NCBI GenBank assembly: GCA_018398765.1
Contig: JAHBMJ010005893.1
Coordinates: 1-62,809 of the forward strand
Length of the DNA: 62,809 bases
Direction of reading: 5' to 3'
From: Chromera velia
Taxonomy: Eukaryota > Sar > Chromeraceae
This document shows, one piece after another, positions 61,557 to 62,809 of this stretch; the first letter of the stretch is position 1; each line of letters starts with the position of its first letter. The notes beneath the pieces were generated by a model. That model was not told where the DNA came from, did no database searches, and was given only the letters and a program-made list of their open reading frames with translations. The translations under genes were made by a program, and so were the position numbers.

Positions 61557-62095
61557 AGCTAGGATTTTACGGGATTTTAGCCCAGGATTTGAGCAGATTT
61601 TACGGGATTTTGGCCAGCATTTTAGTGGATTTAGGCGGATTTTGCCCAGGATTCTGCTGGACTATTTTTTCAGGATTTTAAAATCTAAAATCCTGGTTTT
61701 AGGGATTATAAAGACTAAAATCCTGGATCATAGGATTTTAGAAATGAATGCCAGGATTTTACGGGATTATACGGGATTTTACAAGATTTTAACATAAACA
61801 AAAACAATGAAATAAAAGTCAATCACAATCAATGCCAGTTATCCCTTTTATGCAACCTTGAAGTGTGTCATTCATCTTTGAATTTAATTTTATTCATTTC
61901 TTTAAAATCCTGTAAAATCCCGTATAATCCCATAAAATCCCGTATAATCCCACAAAATCCTAGGAAGACGCCAGGATTTTAGTTTTCTTCCAGGATTTTA
62001 GATTCTAAAATCCTAGGTGTAGGGATTATATTTTTAACGTTAAGAGTCCGGCAGAATCCTGGGTAAAAACCGTTAAAATCCCTAGGCGTGGTTTA
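61557..62095. repeat. Fold-back repeat built of GGATTTTA-like words
   Basis: The left arm (about 61560-61800) is made of variants of AGGATTTTACGGGATTTTA. The right arm (about 61905-62090) carries the inverse words (AAAATCCTGTAAAATCCCGT, ATAATCCC). The spacer is about 100 bp. The two arms could pair into a long imperfect hairpin. Confidence 0.8.
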
Positions 62096-62809
62096 TACAT
62101 AAATACATACATTAAATTTTGTCCATCAAGAATGTATGTGTGTATGTATATATGTATGTATGTAATGTATATAAACTAATGTTGTAAAAGTCATTTTCAA
62201 AATGAAATTCCTCACAAAGCCTGAACAATGCCACTTAAGTTTCTAGTCAAGTTCTAGGTCAACTTTATATACTAGTTTGTATAGTGAGTTTACTAGTTGG
62301 TCTGTTACTATATACTAGTAACAAAGCTGCCAGTGGTGCATGATAAGCTAGGTGATAAACAAGGAGGAGACTACAACATTTCATATAAAAAGCTGCCAAA
62401 AAAACTTCAAGTAGGACAGCTGTGATTTCAAAGAACTTGTAAGCCCGTTCTGGCTTCAATGAGCTCTACTTTCTGCTTTGCTAACAGAATGTATCCTGCT
62501 AAGTTAGACATTGCGTCTTCTGGAGCTTCTACATGGGAGGCCCCCTCACAAACCCCAGCAACATTCTCTATTAGAAATTGCTCAGACCAGTCTTTTCTCT
62601 GATGTACAGCAAACAAAACGGACACTGTAATCAGCCACTTATAGAGAGGCGGCGGCGGGCGTGCAGTGGTCGGCCCGACTCGGCTGGTCCCGAGCCGCGG
62701 CGTTGCTTATCGGGGCAGTGCGGCTGGAGGCATTACGGAGAGCATGCATGTATTGATCCATACGGAGAGCATGCATATATTGATCCATGTTGTGAAGTTG
62801 ATTTGCGCA
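62096..62809. other. Intergenic DNA at the window end
   Basis: AT-rich with a TATG microsatellite (62130-62170), then a GC-rich block (62645-62735). A 27-bp tandem duplication follows at 62734-62760 and 62761-62787 (TACGGAGAGCATGCAT...). No gene recognised. Confidence 0.5.

Overview
The window looks like nuclear DNA of an alga with a complex (secondary) plastid. A chromerid such as Chromera velia is my best guess, on gene style rather than database evidence. Genes are rich in GT-AG introns with pyrimidine-rich tails. Two isoprenoid enzymes carry a signal peptide followed by a phenylalanine, the bipartite leader typical of red-derived complex plastids. There is also an expanded PPR array and a large ribonuclease-inhibitor-type LRR protein. 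All exon joins below were made by hand from splice signals, reading phase and protein-family logic; no transcript data were used.

Layout. 2-2456 (+): 3' part of a Ser/Pro/His-rich protein of unknown function. 2457-15678: mostly non-coding, with microsatellites, transposon-like repeats and one possible small Cys/Trp-rich protein (14724-15032, -). 15679-19269 (+): six-helix voltage-gated cation channel with an unusual pore. 20252-22209 (-): SDS22-type LRR protein. 22994-25653 (+): V8-like (S1B) serine protease. 26970-28919 (-): PPR protein with 38-residue repeats. 29632-36960 (+): 988-residue LRR protein with a repeat-filled 2.6 kb intron. 37321-40654: non-autonomous LTR retrotransposon with a 4-bp target duplication. 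40655-44850: repeats and gaps. 44851-49141 (-): plastid geranylgeranyl diphosphate synthase. 49828-53119 (+): plastid long-chain (solanesyl-type) diphosphate synthase. 53120-56756: non-coding. 56757-60760: composite array of inverted-repeat elements. 61557-62095: fold-back repeat.

How the genes fit together. The clearest functional unit is the head-to-head pair of prenyl diphosphate synthases, which share a 686-bp intergenic region. Both proteins have plastid-type leaders. The first makes GGPP (carotenoids, chlorophyll and tocopherol side chains), and the second would extend allylic diphosphates to the plastoquinone side chain. From the channel onward the genes alternate strand (+,-,+,-,+,-,+), giving divergent pairs with 0.7-0.8 kb promoters and convergent pairs with repeat-rich 3' regions. 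The mobile DNA shows several distinct families, including one array that holds what looks like an empty excision site.
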